Source of the DNA: Ptiloglossa arizonensis
Taxonomy: Eukaryota; Arthropoda; Insecta; Hymenoptera; Colletidae
DNA: 64,000 nucleotides
Direction: 5' to 3'
Assembly: GCF_051014685.1 (NCBI RefSeq)
Contig: NC_135058.1
Coordinates: 13,394,811 to 13,458,810 of the forward strand
Translations under genes and position numbers: made by a program
The notes under the pieces: generated by a model
Told to the model about the DNA's origin: nothing
The model's database searches: none
Seen by the model: only the letters and a program-made list of their open reading frames with translations
Shown: positions 21,718 to 34,390 of the stretch, piece after piece
Layout: every line of letters starts with the position of its first letter
Position numbering within the stretch: the first letter of the stretch is position 1

Positions 21718-24700
21718 CTAAGCAAAAAGAACATTCGTAGGAAAGATGGATCCTTCAATTTTCTTATTCGCATATTGAATACATCCTCTCTTACAAAATC
21801 GACAGGTTCGATTACTTTCAAACAACCATTTCCGTTTAGTCTTTTAAATAAAGAATGAAATTATTACGCTCGTATTGTTCTTATAGGTAAAAAACGCTTA
21901 TTCGGTGACAAGGTGTTTTTCAAATTTATTAAAAAATTCTATACTATATCGTTCGTATTCGCCAACGACTGATCGCATTAAAGGAGGCTATAGATGTATA
22001 TAGTATTGTATCGTCGAGAATGAATGGTTTCCTACGAATCGTATTATATTAGCCGATGTTACGAAATAACGGACAAAAGGGACGCGAGGACGTACAAATA
22101 ACGTTCACTCGTCATTACGTGGAAAGTATTGTAATCGAACGACAGGTTGTTGCGTAACGCGCATCGAATGGAGACGGCCAGTATTCGTCACTTTCCTTCG
22201 TGTATAATTACAGTTCTGTCGTCGTGCAGGACAAACAACCGTTCGCTGGGCGTTCATTCACTCGGCATCTGTATCCTATTCGTGGAATCCTTTGTCCATT
22301 ATCGGGAGCTTTCGCAAAACGGCGTCCTTTGTTCGATGCTCGAAGCTTTCACAAACAAACCGACAGAAAACTGTCGCTGGCTTCATCTACGCCAACACAC
22401 GCGCGTATTGTTATTCTCTAATTGAGTGATTGGATTGTTGCCGCTACAATTATCCAGACAATTCGATTATCACCGCTGAACCTGCAGAAAGATACACGTT
22501 CTTCCTTTCATCCGTATCGGTGTCGATTGCGAGCTGAAAATAAAAGAATCGCTGTGTACGATTGTCGAAGCTTTTTGTTGCCGTCGGTTCTTTTTGCACA
22601 TCAAGAGACGTTTACGAGATTATTCCGAACGACTGTATCGTAAAGTTTGAAATTTTTTTAATAGTACACCGTCGTACGTGCTTAGTAAAAAAAAGGTTTA
22701 TTAGATTGGTTTCAAGCGGTGCGCAGAATGATCGATCGGGGTAAATTTACACGAATGTGTAACATTTTGTTTGGACGTTCGTTGCAATTGAAATATTTCG
22801 ATTTTAGTCGTTTTCGAGAAAAATTACTCGTGGAAATATTCATATTGCACGCGCTCTACGAAATTATAGACTCGTTCCAGGGATTATTTTCTCCCGTATA
22901 TTACTCGTGAACTGTTTTCAGAATTTTATTCCGTCTGTACAGAATTTTTCACACATTGGGTAACATTCTACACGAACATTGTAAAATATAATACCGTACA
23001 GCTTGTCTAGAAATACCTTGTGTCGATGCGTAATACGAGATGGAGCTTGTGGGCCTTCGGAAAATAATTTTCGGATGTTTGGTCTACCAAATCCTCAGAG
23101 GCCATGTAGCTAAAACACGAAACAGTATTATACATGTTTCATGTATGCAACATTTATAGAATGCGTAATTTTCATCCAATCACTTTTCATTCGTCGCTGT
23201 ACAACTTTCGATATACGTGTTCACTGTCTCGCGACAATACCACTAATCGAACGAATTAATGTTTCCAATCTACACTGTCGAGTGTTCTTTCCTCCAATTC
23301 GAAGATTCTATTTACGTCCGAGTCTTTCGACAATAAACGATAAATAAGGAAAAAGAATTCGATCGAATGGTACGCACGTGTCCACTTCGCACCTAAACGC
23401 GATAATAGTGGACGTTGAACTCGTAATAACAATAATAACATTGTCCCGCGCGTTAACGGGGAGAGATCGTCCGCTTCGGATCGTCGCGAAAGCTTCGGCG
23501 AAGTACAGGATTTCCATCTGCCGTTAAGGAAGTTCATCCAACGATAGGGTCGTGTAAAAACTTGGCAAGGACCTGCCGCGAATCCCGAAGAGCTCGTCCC
23601 CGAATAAGCTGCAAACTATTTTACTGGCAGCGTCATTTAACGGGGGACGATGTTGGTATCTAACTAAGAGAGAGGGGTGCCGCTGAATCCTCGAACGATG
23701 GTATTCGCTCAGCACGCCCCGCCCCTGCCAAACTGCCATAAGTTCCGGACTTACGGCGGCATACTAAACGTGTTTCGTGTACTTTGGAAGCAACCGGTGC
23801 TCCGCGTTTCATCCGTATCGCGGATGGATTTCTATGCGCGCGGTGACGCTCGCAATTATCCTTAACACGATTGTCACTAATAATCCGGCCATTAACCGAG
23901 CTCGCGTCGAAGACCCGTCGGTTCTACGGTTCCCGTGTTACGGTCTACGTGACGCAGATTTTAAAGGGGAACCGGAACGGTTACCCCTGCCCGCGAATAT
24001 AAACTTTCCTCCATTCTTCATACTTATCCGAACCCCGCTCAGAAGCGAGGGTTGGTACAGATTGCCAACTATCGGATAGAACTCGTTTGCAACGAGTATC
24101 GAGAGTGTTGAGCCATTTCGAGGGCGTGTTTCCTGTTGAGGACGCTTCGAGTGTATTATTTTCGAGGAACTTGTCCTGTAGGAGAGGATCAATTATTTAT
24201 TAGGAACGCGCAATTTGTAATTAACTCCAACGGCTCGGGTTGGCAGGAAAGTGACAATATCGAAGAGTGGTTTTGTTATTTTATCTCACTTCATTTCTAA
24301 GAAGAGTCCCGTTAACGTTACAGTCCAGTGCAAAGGTTTCTCCGGGTCTGACACGACCCACGCGTGACACGAGAGGACCGATTCTCTTCTCGCGGATCTT
24401 GTAGCCACGTTTTGTAATCATCCAGCGGTAACACTTTACGTATCGCTTGGATGGCTATTGTTATCCATTTAGGTAAACTACCAACCTCGAGGTCCTCGCG
24501 TTCATCCATCTTTGCAAATCCTTGGCCCTCGATTCCTCTCTCCTTGCGCGTTATCCGTAAACGAGAGGCTAGAAAGCGTTACGGCGGGGTAGTGTCGCGA
24601 AAGGAGGGTCAGCCGGCGATAAAAATGAACGAAAACGATCGATCGGTGTTGGTAGCCAAAGGAACTCGTATACATTGGTTAAGTGAACGAATAAATTTAT

Positions 24701-25289
24701 TTTACTTAACGTCTTTATCGGACGAAGCTCGGCTAAAGCTTGCCTCGTAATTGGACGTAAACCGGCGTGGTGCCGCGCAAGTTAACTTCTCTGTATCTGA
24801 TCAGACGTATAAATAAATAAAAAACTGGTGGACAGGTCGGAAGGTGAAAGGGAAGAATTGTTGAGCAAATTTACCGTACTTGGAGCGACAGTATCGCAAG
24901 GTGGCAAATGGGTATTTTTACGGAATCTGTATAAAATGCGATGGCTCGATACAGACGGTGCACCAGAGGCGTCGAAACTCGATCGAGTATTCCCGCGGAA
25001 TTCCGGGGAAGGTTTGGCGAGGATTCGCGATCGGATCCGCGGACGGGCTGCATGCATAAAAACTACTTTTCTTTCCGGGGGGGATTGAATTAGAGCCACC
25101 TCGTGGAAATTTCAATCGGGTTTCGCGGTTCCGCGTCGAAACTCGTCGATGGCGCGGGATAAGACCGTGCTTCGTCTGCTCGCGCAGTCGTTTCGCGAGA
25201 ATCCGTTGAAATGCGTACACACCGTGGCCAATTTCATCAGTTTACTTCAACGGAGCCTGAATATCGAATTTCTCGAGAATGACGAAAAT
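21718..25289. other. Non-coding stretch, no gene recognised
   Basis: No exon or array is supported. Two weak ratchet-like junctions occur: TTGTTCTTATAG/GTAAAA at 21886/21887 and TTGTTATCCATTTAG/GTAAAC at 24472/24473. Both donors are poor. Open frames are short and unrecognised. Confidence 0.5.
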
Positions 25290-25605
25290 ACGTTTAATTC
25301 TAGCCGCAAAGTAACTTTGGGAAAATTACTCGCGGTTGTCGCGACGAAAAGGCTTGGAACGATCCGTCGTCTCGATCCACGCGAATCTTCTTGTAAAAAA
25401 AACGACTAATTGTTTCTTCCTGTAGGTTGAGTAAATTACAAAAATTCTTTTAATTCTTAGAGTGACGAATCACTTGGATAAAATTACTCGCGCTTATCGA
25501 GACGAAAAGATTTCGAATTTACTACGTAGACAAACTTCGTCACTTCGATAGACATAAATGTTTACTCTTGTAAAAAAAGATAAATTATTTTACTCGTAAG
25601 TCGAT
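25290..25605. repeat. Diverged tandem duplication, about 158-bp offset
   Basis: AAAATTACTCGCGGTTGTCG (25322) is repeated as AAAATTACTCGCGCTTATCG (25480), each followed by GACGAAAAG. The upstream phrase TTTAATTCT and the downstream phrase CTTGTAAAAAAA also recur at matching positions. Two copies cover most of the segment. Confidence 0.65.
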
Positions 25606-26714
25606 CGTCGACTATCTACGTTGCACTTGGAACTCCTACCGGTTGGAATTAACGGGAATTTCAAACCCGATACAAATCGTAGCGTTTGAAAACTTAAAAC
25701 TCCCGTTTAAAAGTTCATAAATATCGGTTTTACGATTTGGTCCGCCCACGTTCTTAAAATTGACTACTGTGCGTCGCACGGTCGCGTACAAAGCGGGGTG
25801 GTAGCGTTGGTAGTGGAGGGGAGGGACACGCGCGTTCACCGGTACGAATGTTCACCGGCGGAAGAGTGCTTTCGAATTTGCGATTTCCGCGGAGGAGGTT
25901 CCGGGCGCATTCACGACGATTCTTCGGCCGAAATGGAAAAGAAGCCGATGGGAGGGGCTGCACCGGGTCCAATACACATATTTACGCGAGCCAGTCGCAG
26001 TTATATCCACGTACGTGTACCGTGTACCGGTGAACGCGGGTCGACGGGGCGCTGGAAATTTTATCGAGTGTGAATTCGCAGCGAGCGTGTACTTCTTCCG
26101 GTCATTAATCTTGCCCGGTGGCCTACGATGAATTCGGGGGCGGACGTGTGCCAGTTTCACGCTCGTTCGTCTCCGGTTCGTTCCGTTTTTCGCCAACATC
26201 TCGAGAGAATATCGTCGCCGGACGACCGCGAACGTACGACTGGCCGAGTTGAATAGAAACCTCAAGGTCTGTGTATAAAATGGAAAACGAGCGTCTGGCT
26301 GTTGCGAATTGAACGCGGACTCGGTCACACGAATCTATACACCGTCGGCCAAAATTCGCGGTACAAACGAGGTCGGAGGGATTCCGGCGGCTCGAGATCA
26401 GACGAAAATAAAAATAAAAAAACATCACCGAAATTCCAACCGAGGAGGCTTCGTTCTCGAGAGAAATGCATTCGAAAATCTAGTTCGCGCCCAGCCGACC
26501 GATGAACCGGATTTTATCACGCGACTGTATCCGATAGATTGCTCGATAATTTTCGTCGTACGACGAGAAACGAAGCTATCGGGTGGTTTTATTTCTCGAA
26601 AGACGGTACTACTGTTCGATGAACGCGCGAGAAGTTTCGTGTAGATCCTTCGACTCGTTCGTACGTTTACACTTGTCCAAAGTCGAAGTGTCGCGGTATC
26701 CTTTTACGATGGAA
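25606..26714. other. Non-coding stretch, partly CpG-rich
   Basis: GC-rich sequence around 25790-26060 gives overlapping open frames on both strands, none recognisable. No array or exon is supported. Confidence 0.5.
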
Positions 26715-26742
26715 GGAACGACGAAACTTATCGGACAACCTA
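26715..26742 (-). mobile_element. Orphan terminal repeat of a mariner-like element
   Basis: On the minus strand this reads AGGTTGTCCGATAAGTTTCG and continues TCGTTCC. It matches about 24 of 28 bases of the terminal repeat at 49011. A TA follows the terminal CC. No partner end or transposase remnant was found nearby, so it is likely a fragment. Confidence 0.5.
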
Positions 26743-27623
26743 GTACGTAGATTAATACACAATACATGTACGTTAATTCGTTCGTAAGGTGCGTCGAAGA
26801 CATTTTAAACGTCTTCCAAAGTCCATAATACCAGTCATCGATTAGGTGTGCTGAATTGATCTTCGAGTGCATTTCTCTGTAAAACGAAGCCTCCGATGCA
26901 CGTTCTCGTCTTATTTCCAACCACGGAATCTCCCCGATTCCAATCCCACCAATTTCGGTCCACGGGTACACCCGTTCGAATAAACGCAATGGTAAAATTT
27001 CTTCGACAAAGTAACCAAGTTCTTCCATAAATACGCGTTTAGATCCGGTTTAGAAACAGCGTTATCGCGCGCTCGTCTCCGTGTTTGGTCCCCCGCCCTG
27101 TAAACGAACGTTCGGGGAACCACCTGCACTCGTAAAGTGGTTACTCGGGGACCTCCGCCTTTTAAACCGTAACGGTTTTTCCGACGTCGTTGAAATAATT
27201 TCGACGATATTTACAAATACGTTGACGTCGGTACGCGAGGTTTCCCTCCGTATCGCGCTAGCGAGAACGCAGAAAGTGGTTTACCCTTCCCTTCCTCTCC
27301 CCTACCCTACCCTTTCCATGGAGTAAAACGAAAACTACGTCGAAAGGCGGGGCCAAGTATAGAGAGAGCATTTGCAGTAAAGGAAGTCTATGAATAATTT
27401 TAAGACCATCGCGCGGACTACTCGCTCGCGAGTCGCTGCGCCGGGTGCATCTCCGAGAGCGATTTTGGTCGTTGGTGCGCCTGCGCGGCAAACACTGTGC
27501 ACGTTGACTCGAGCAAATGGACCGTTAACCCGGCGCATTGCGCCGCGTTTCCATTCGAAGCAGAAATAACGCAATCAGTCCCGTCGCACGTATCGGGTTT
27601 AATAGAAACCCCGTGCCGCGGAG
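26743..27623. other. Non-coding stretch, nothing recognised
   Basis: A minus-strand frame of 139 codons across 26609-27028 has no recognisable domain. No repeat or regulatory cluster was seen. Confidence 0.5.
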
Positions 27624-27661
27624 CGACGCCCAACGCCCGACGCCCGACGCCCGACGCCCGA
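27624..27661. repeat. 7-bp microsatellite (CGCCCGA)n
   Basis: About five units of CGCCCGA or close variants occur in a GC-rich neighbourhood. Confidence 0.85.
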
Positions 27662-29469
27662 GTTTCCTCCGTTCTTGCGTAATTGATTTTTAACCGCGTT
27701 TCACGCTCGCATCTTTCGAGGCGGGCCGTAACTCCGGCCATAAACGAAGCGTCGAATTTACGTGGCGGAGTAACGACGCCCGTCCTCCTCCACGGTGTTA
27801 CAACGTAGACGCGGACGTTTATCGCCGTGGAAATCCTCGCGCGGGACCTACCGGGACGGGCACGCGTAAACGCGATTACACGCGCGAGTGGATTCGCTTT
27901 AACCTTTTAAAGACTGGATCTCGACGGGAGCAATTAACCCCACCGGCCGAGGAAGGGTTGCTTTGATATTTTTCCTTGCCACGGGCGCGTTTCGACACCT
28001 CGATCGGGTACCGTGGTGGAGAATATTCGAAGGTCGAATCGATATTGTTTCTTTCGACGGTACAACCGGTTTTTACTTGCCGATCTTTTTCGTTCTTTCC
28101 GCGTATTCGTTGTTCGTCAAGCATTTCGAAAGATCTTCGCGACGAGTCTTAAAGAAAACCAAATATTCCTCCATTTTCCCTAGTAAAAAGAAATGAAAGA
28201 TCTCGTTAATCGTACAATTGAACCATACTCTTTCCATTTTCGAGAGTAATGTCCCCTCGTGGCGGTAATCGCCGAGGAAAATTTGTCTGCCGTCGATCTT
28301 GTCGAATTCTCGGTCTCCTGTGTCCACGCGAAGAAAAGAAAGGTACGCGTTCGTCCGATGGGGTAACGAACGCGCCGATTAAATTCAGTGTCCCGAAGAG
28401 TCGAATCGAGGGGCCTCGGGGCCGGTAGCGGGCCGTTCTTCGCCGTTCCGTTTTTTAAACGTCCCGGAGATAAGTGGTGTTCTCGTGCGCGAAGACTGAA
28501 AGCGGTCCGGGAGAAAGAGAGCTGGTAACAAAAGTTGAGAGACCGGGTGGTCCGAAAAAGAGGCACCGAAACGCGGCGGGGGTGAACGAGAGAAGCTTCG
28601 GGAGGCCCGGGTATTATTTTATAATCTGGCAAAACATTTTTCTGCCTTCGGATAACCTTTCTGAATGCCGCGTATTTCGCGTAGACGGGCTGCGCGGACG
28701 ATAGCACGAGGAGAAAAAGGGTGGGGAGAGAGCGAGAGAGACCGAGAGAGGGAGAGAGAGGGTACCATCGGTAGCGAGCTGGAAGAGAGAGAAGGGTGGT
28801 AGCCCTTAAGCCGTGGTAAGCCTACTACGGCCGCGCTTACGGCGGATTCTCTTGGGCTCTATCAGCATTCGGATAAGCTGTATCCGGTATTATGTTCCTC
28901 CGACGTTGCCAACATCGTGGTTTTGCTCCGGCAAAAACTGCAATCGAGCGAGAGACCGAACCGAACGGGCGGTGCGGTGGGAAGTTGGACTACGTGGTCG
29001 CGAAACGAGGACGGGAGGGGGTAGGGGAGGGTTTGAAACGGCGAAGAAAGGGGTGACACAACATGTTGCACGGGTACCGAGCCATCCACCCCGATCGAGT
29101 TACTTTAACAAACTTCCACGACGAGCCAATACGCGATTGATATTGAATTAGTCGCTGAGAATGCATCAGCTGCGCGCCGTGCCCCGGGGCCGACCAACGA
29201 CCAACGATTTGTCGGGGCGCGCTGGAATTTTAAAGCCCGCCTCCGGTAACCTCGTGTCCGCTATCTGGGAAATTTATACGTCAAACAGCGACGCGACAAC
29301 TTGTGCCAAGTATCGGCCTTCCCGTCCTTTCCTGTCTCGCGGTTGTGTGTTTCGAATGGGTATCGTAAACCGGTGTCGAAGACGCCACCGGGTTCACGTG
29401 GACGCGTTACGATCGAAACGATCGATAAGTTCGAGTGCACGGTGTCCCGAACGTAACCGGTCGATTCGA
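27662..29469. other. GC-rich stretch with GA repeats, no gene recognised
   Basis: CpG-dense DNA surrounds a GA-rich tract (28724-28793). Open frames of up to 175 codons are present on both strands but show no recognisable domains. The area resembles regulatory or promoter-type DNA, without decisive motifs. Confidence 0.4.
28724..28793. repeat. GA-rich tract
   Basis: GAGAGAG runs recur over about 70 bases with short interruptions, giving many potential GAGA-factor sites. It is flanked by GC-rich sequence. Confidence 0.8.
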
Positions 29470-29816
29470 AATTCGCGGTGTTTTCGAAACGTATGACCGA
29501 TTGAACCGAAATTCAACCTATGTTTTCTGGACGGATGGGAAATTGATTGTGGAAAAGTACACGGTGAAAGAACGCGTGAAAATTGTTCGGGCGTATTGCG
29601 AAGAATCGCCATTGGGCGGGAACTTCGTGAAGTATTTTGAAAGAAGATCGGTGGTGTTTGAAAAAAACTGAGACGGTTATTTCGAAGATGTCTTATACCG
29701 TTATTAAGTCCCAAGTTTGTACTTTTATGTGAAATAAAAAATATCAAGATTACTTGCACCGTTCGAGTTTTATTCGAAAAGTAAATCGACCGGTGATGAG
29801 TGGGACACCCTGTACA
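29470..29816 (+). mobile_element. Remnant of a DNA transposon, 3' end with ACACCCTGTA terminus
   Basis: The segment ends with GGGACACCCTGTA (29802-29814), a terminal motif seen repeatedly in insect DNA elements. Upstream, one frame reads GKLIVEKYTVKERVKIVRAY, which resembles the N-terminal helix-turn-helix of some insect transposases (DUF4817-like). The match is by memory of the family and is short. The frame ends soon after, at VVFEKN, so the copy is broken or non-autonomous. The left end was not found. Confidence 0.4.
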
Positions 29817-32420
29817 GTGAGCATCTTTAGGCGAGAGTCGATGTATTATTTGCAGGGTCGGTCAACATTTGCGGTGCATGGTGGTAAAGCGTGATTTTTG
29901 GAGTAAGAACGAATCGTTTTCGAAAAAGTTGAGGTCGAATGTTTGTCGGGGACTTCTACTTGGCTCGGTGATATGATTTTTAAGCGTTGGATTGGTTCCG
30001 ATCGAAAGATACCACTAGCTGTGTTTACAAACTCGAACGTAAGGGGAAAACGAAGTTACGAAGGTGAAAATTTTATTCTATGCATTTCGTTTATTTCTAC
30101 ACGTAGTTGCACACTCTTAAGAATCGAATTGTAATCTTCAGTGTGCATAAAATGATCCGCTGGGCAATATTGGGTACTCGGTTCATCGATTATCCCAATT
30201 TGTGACCTGAATTTCTGATCACACGCGATAAACAGCTGTTATAATTTCGACACGGAAACAGTTTAGTCCATATTCTGGAGCAACTGATACCATTAGCTGC
30301 GTATTAAAATAAATTATCGGTCCCGTTTGCCCAAAGTCTATTATCATATTCCTCGGCGTTTGAAGATAATTTTGTCAGAAAGTCTCTCGTGGGAGAATTG
30401 AAATGGAATTGGAACAACTTCGAACGAAGTGGGATTTAAGCATGAACTTGCAGCTTAAACGAAATGCATTTTTCGGGTATATTTTGTGCCGCAGTACCCT
30501 AGTTGTTTCAACGAATACAGTTCGCCGAGTGAAATGTGATTTATTGAATTCTTGTGTCCCCCTCTATTTCGGAGATACCTTTTTATTCGTAACGTATGTT
30601 ATTCTCGAAACTGCATCTTAAGATGCGTCAATGGAAGAGTTTTCTCGACAGATTTCCCAGGAAACGAATAGCGTTTATCGGAATATCTATTGGAACATCT
30701 GGTACCGTATCAACACGACCTGCTTCTGTCAATAAAATATGCAGCGTGTACATGAAGCTGCAGATTTAGGTAACGTCACCTAACAAATGCAATTCCAGGG
30801 AACACCTGAATGCATTTCCAAATATTCGTTGTTCGACGAAAGAACCTATTTCTCGCGACACATCGCGCGAAACAATTACACGATTATTTTTCAACGATTC
30901 AGCGCCAATACCGATACGATGATACAGTTATCGAACATTTGATTTATATACGTTGACTGCGTACTAGTGTGCAATACTCAGGTGCAATAAGTTTTCATCT
31001 TAGAATAAATAAAGTACAGAATAAAGCTTTCCACGAAATAAACTCTGAAAATCGTCGAGTGCAGCTGAAATTGACTAAGGGTTCTTAATCGTTTTATCGT
31101 TACGTTTCTATATTATGTTTACAGAAGTAATACAAGACCTTCTCGGGACAAGAACTTACATTGTTAATTGAAAAATCGAGAATACCGTTTCTGCGAGCTA
31201 CGTCTGCGAACTTAAAAATCTACGCAGTACGGGCAATTTTTAACAATTCCTTGGTGAATACAGCAAGTACGTCATTAGTGTGTAAAAATGTTTTTCAAGT
31301 CGGTTCGATAAAGACGATGAATTATAATCCACGTTTTATTCAAGTACGGTAGCGGTTCTTATCGAGTGTGCGTAAATCCGTCAAATTGTAAAAGACTCTT
31401 TCTCGAGAAAGAGTTTTAATTTCTATAAAATTTATTTCACTGTTTTCACTTTTAATCGATACTTGGTAATCACGAGGAATATTTCAACTGTCAAGTATCT
31501 TTGATGAGCGATCGAAACTTGTATTATAACTGCGAAAGTTTTAACACATATTTCGTTTCAACTATACTGGGACCAAAAACTAATATAATAGGTAAATAAA
31601 TATTACAAATTTCCGTATAGTTCTACTTTATTCGGGAATTGATTCGAAAGGTTTTCTGTTTTCCAAAGTATCTTCATATTTTCCGCGATGCTTGTCGATA
31701 TACAAAAGAAAAAAAAAAAAAGAAAAGAAAGTACGATAGAAATGAAGGGTGGAATAAGAATTTGCAGTGTCCTTTCCACGACAACGAATCGTTTCATTAG
31801 ACTCGACCGGTATTCGACGTTCGATTAACGTCGAACTTCGTGTTCGGCATTTTACCCTATAATCTTTATTCGAGGGAAAAAATTTCCAGTACGCGCGGGA
31901 GCATGAAATTACGAAAGCTTTCATCGCGAGGAAGAAGGGGCAGGGTGCTCGCGCTCGCGCGAACTATTTAAATCTGTAACACGGGGTTGTAGACACATCG
32001 TGGGCGGATAGAACGCAATGCCTCACTGGGACAGGAACACGGCCCCGATTTTAGGGACACACTAGATTTCACGATCTAGTTACACGAGTGCAGTTTCCCA
32101 CGCAGTCTAAATGCGACTAAGCAGATTAAACCTTGTTGCGGCGAATCGAGCCACGGAAAGAGAATGGTGTCCGGTCAGAAAAGGTGGTCGACAAGTCGAT
32201 CAAGCGACGATATCCGGTTGTCCGATTACCGATACAACGTTGCTTCTGTTGAAGAAACATCTCGCGTCATCTACGTCGACGATACTTTTTCGATCGTTGT
32301 ACGATCGTCGATGAGAAAGACACCATTTTGTGGTACCTGAATCGTGTAACCTTGATTCGAAAGTGTGCAACGTAGCACACTTCTTTCCAGAGTTTATTTC
32401 GAGGAAGAAGGCACGGAGAG
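29817..32420. other. Non-coding stretch, no gene recognised
   Basis: AT-rich DNA with no array or exon. It includes a 20-base perfect palindrome at 31395-31414 and an A-rich run near 31708. Confidence 0.5.
31395..31414. repeat. 20-bp perfect palindrome
   Basis: ACTCTTTCTCGAGAAAGAGT is its own reverse complement, centred on CTCGAG. It could be a dimer-binding site or chance. The spacing does not fit a heat-shock element. Confidence 0.8.
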
Positions 32421-32484
32421 GAGAACTTTATTCTATATTTTTTATTCTATATAGAACTTTATTCTATATTTTATTTATTCTAGA
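32421..32484. repeat. AT-rich short repeats
   Basis: The phrase CTTTATTCTATATTTT occurs twice within 40 bases, with extra TTATTCTA fragments. This looks like local slippage. Confidence 0.7.
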
Positions 32485-32711
32485 ATGAAAACTTAGCTCG
32501 TAGATTGTACCTGAGTATTGGACAGTGATATGCACTCATCTTGTATAAATCTGATACTTAGGTAAACGTGCTCGAGTATCGTTAAAAGGTATCGTAACTG
32601 TAACGGTTTTTTATTTACACGGAGAATAACTTTCCAAAATTAAGAATGATTGTACAAGTATAGAAATCTACTCGTTTCCATCGAAACCTGATTATTCGTT
32701 TCACGTTGCTG
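32485..32711. other. Non-coding spacer
   Basis: No feature is seen, apart from a weak TGATACTTAG/GTAAAC junction at 32561/32562 with a poor pyrimidine tract. Confidence 0.5.
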
Positions 32712-32731
32712 TTGGATTGGCGACTAAGTAT
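32712..32731 (+). mobile_element. Mariner-like terminal repeat fragment
   Basis: TTGGATTGGCGACTAAGTAT closely resembles the TTGGGTTGGCAACTAAGT type of end of irritans/mauritiana-group mariners, as I recall them. A transposase remnant was not recognised downstream. A poor inverted match (GACTGGCCAATCA near 33777) is the only candidate partner. Likely a fragment. Confidence 0.4.
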
Positions 32732-33970
32732 TATCCAGTAAATCCGGTCTTATACACGATTGGGTATAGCGACTATAGGAATGTTTGCTTACTGGAAGCA
32801 GGAAAAAGTTTACACAAATCGGTATCGAGTGGTATTCCCTAGAAGGTTTCTAGTCTACTATAGAAACCTTACGAGATTGTCGGGTAATAAACCATTAACA
32901 CTTCCAGCGTTGATATCTTTATTGCCACTTCGAGATTCGTTCAGGTGGATACGAAATATTAATTAATTACAGGAAGTACCGTTTAGATCTTACCGGTTTC
33001 AAAATTATTATACAGGATATGTTCGAAACGATTATCCAGTATTTTAATACCAGCCCGTAACCGTCGTGTCATTGGTCGTCTTAACCTTCCAACACGTCGA
33101 GGTTGGTGCAGCTATAAGGCTTTATGGTAAAGCTATTATGACGAAGGTTATGAACAGTTAGTACAAATCAAGAGAGATTGAAATGATTCACAGAAGTCTT
33201 ATAACGGTAGCGTCTTGTAGATAATGTCCACAGAATAGACAACACGCTTTTGAAACCAGACATCGAACGTTGTTTGTAAACAGTCGAATTTTTAAAAATA
33301 CCGTAACTCGAGCTCTCGTTATTACTGGAAGATAATGAAAGATCAGACACACATTTATCTCTGTAAGTTTAATTTTGTAAATCACATTTTCCAATTCATT
33401 TATATAAAATAGTTTTCTGTTCCTTGTTGTACAAAATGATTACAATATAGACACACGATTGAAGTTAACTTTTAACAAAGCACATATCGTGTAAAAATAA
33501 TCATTGGACGATAATGATAACTTGAAAAAACGAATGGTACCATCCACATATCAATAATAGACAATGTAATTATAGAAATGCAACCAACATTTTTCTTTCG
33601 CGTTATATCCTGATCGTTGAACATCGAATGTTAATTCCTTCGGATCAATTTTCCGTTGAATCCACTGTTTATAAAATTACGAAAGTGGTTACTGGTACGT
33701 GCTTCGCTCAGCACGGATTAACTTTACGACGTAACTTGAATCCTGAACGTTCACCATGTTCGAATACACGCTAAAGACTGGCCAATCATTTACACGGAGG
33801 AAGTGCAAAGATACTTTCGTTAATTACGAGTACGTCCGAGCGGTTAACAAAAGATTCAATTAATGGATCCGAGCTATTGCGCAAGTCGCGCTTTTGAATT
33901 CGTTATTCCGTTCGTTTCATTCGTTATTAGAGTCCAATAATAAGCTCGCAGCGGGACCTTTTCTGCCGGC
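32732..33970. other. Non-coding stretch, nothing recognised
   Basis: AT-rich DNA without arrays or recognisable frames. It could include decayed mariner interior, but no conserved transposase motif was seen. Confidence 0.45.
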
Positions 33971-34018
33971 TATGACCACACACCACATACACATACACAT
34001 ACACACATACACACGCGT
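33971..34018. repeat. CA/CATA microsatellite
   Basis: CACATACACATACA-type runs over about 45 bases, ending in CGCGTACACG. Confidence 0.85.
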
Positions 34019-34059
34019 ACACGTGCGGTCATGTGAGGCTGCACGTGCCCGATCGTAAT

Positions 34060-34390
34060 AGGAAATATATGAACGAGGTTACTTTTTATTGAGATCGCAC
34101 TAAACTGGCCGCCATGTGCGCCGGGCATAAAGTAAAATACGATGTTTAATATAAAATGTGCAAACAGACGCGTAAGCGCTTTAAACTCTCTGCCCTCTAC
34201 GCGCAACCGGGATAATATTCGATGTAATTTAATCGGCATACGATTAATGCACATCTTTTCAAATAATTCATAACGCGTAATCAGCATGTATGACTAATCC
34301 TTGCTCGTGTTATCGATTATTAATTACTAATTATTCGGCCATTATTATCGCAGTTGGTGAGGCGTTACCGGCGCCCGAATTATGAATAAA
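34060..34390. promoter_or_regulatory. Candidate enhancer rich in homeodomain-type sites
   Basis: TTTTTATTG, TTTAAT, CGATTAATGC, GTAATCAGC, ACTAATCC, TTATTAATTACTAATTATT and GCCATTATTATCG follow one another within about 300 bases. Together they give many TAAT and related cores plus one CCGCCAT Polycomb-type (PHO) core. The density and lack of repeats suggest conserved non-coding regulatory DNA. The evidence is only motif density in AT-rich sequence. Confidence 0.3.

Noticed and set aside
25400..25440. TTTCTTCCTGTAG/GTTGAG as a ratchet site at 25425/25426
   Set aside because: Good pyrimidine tract, but the donor GTTGAG is weak and the stretch is inside a duplication whose other copy lacks it.
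31395..31414. Palindrome as a heat-shock element
   Set aside because: The TTC and GAA units are separated by four bases rather than two, so it does not fit the consensus.
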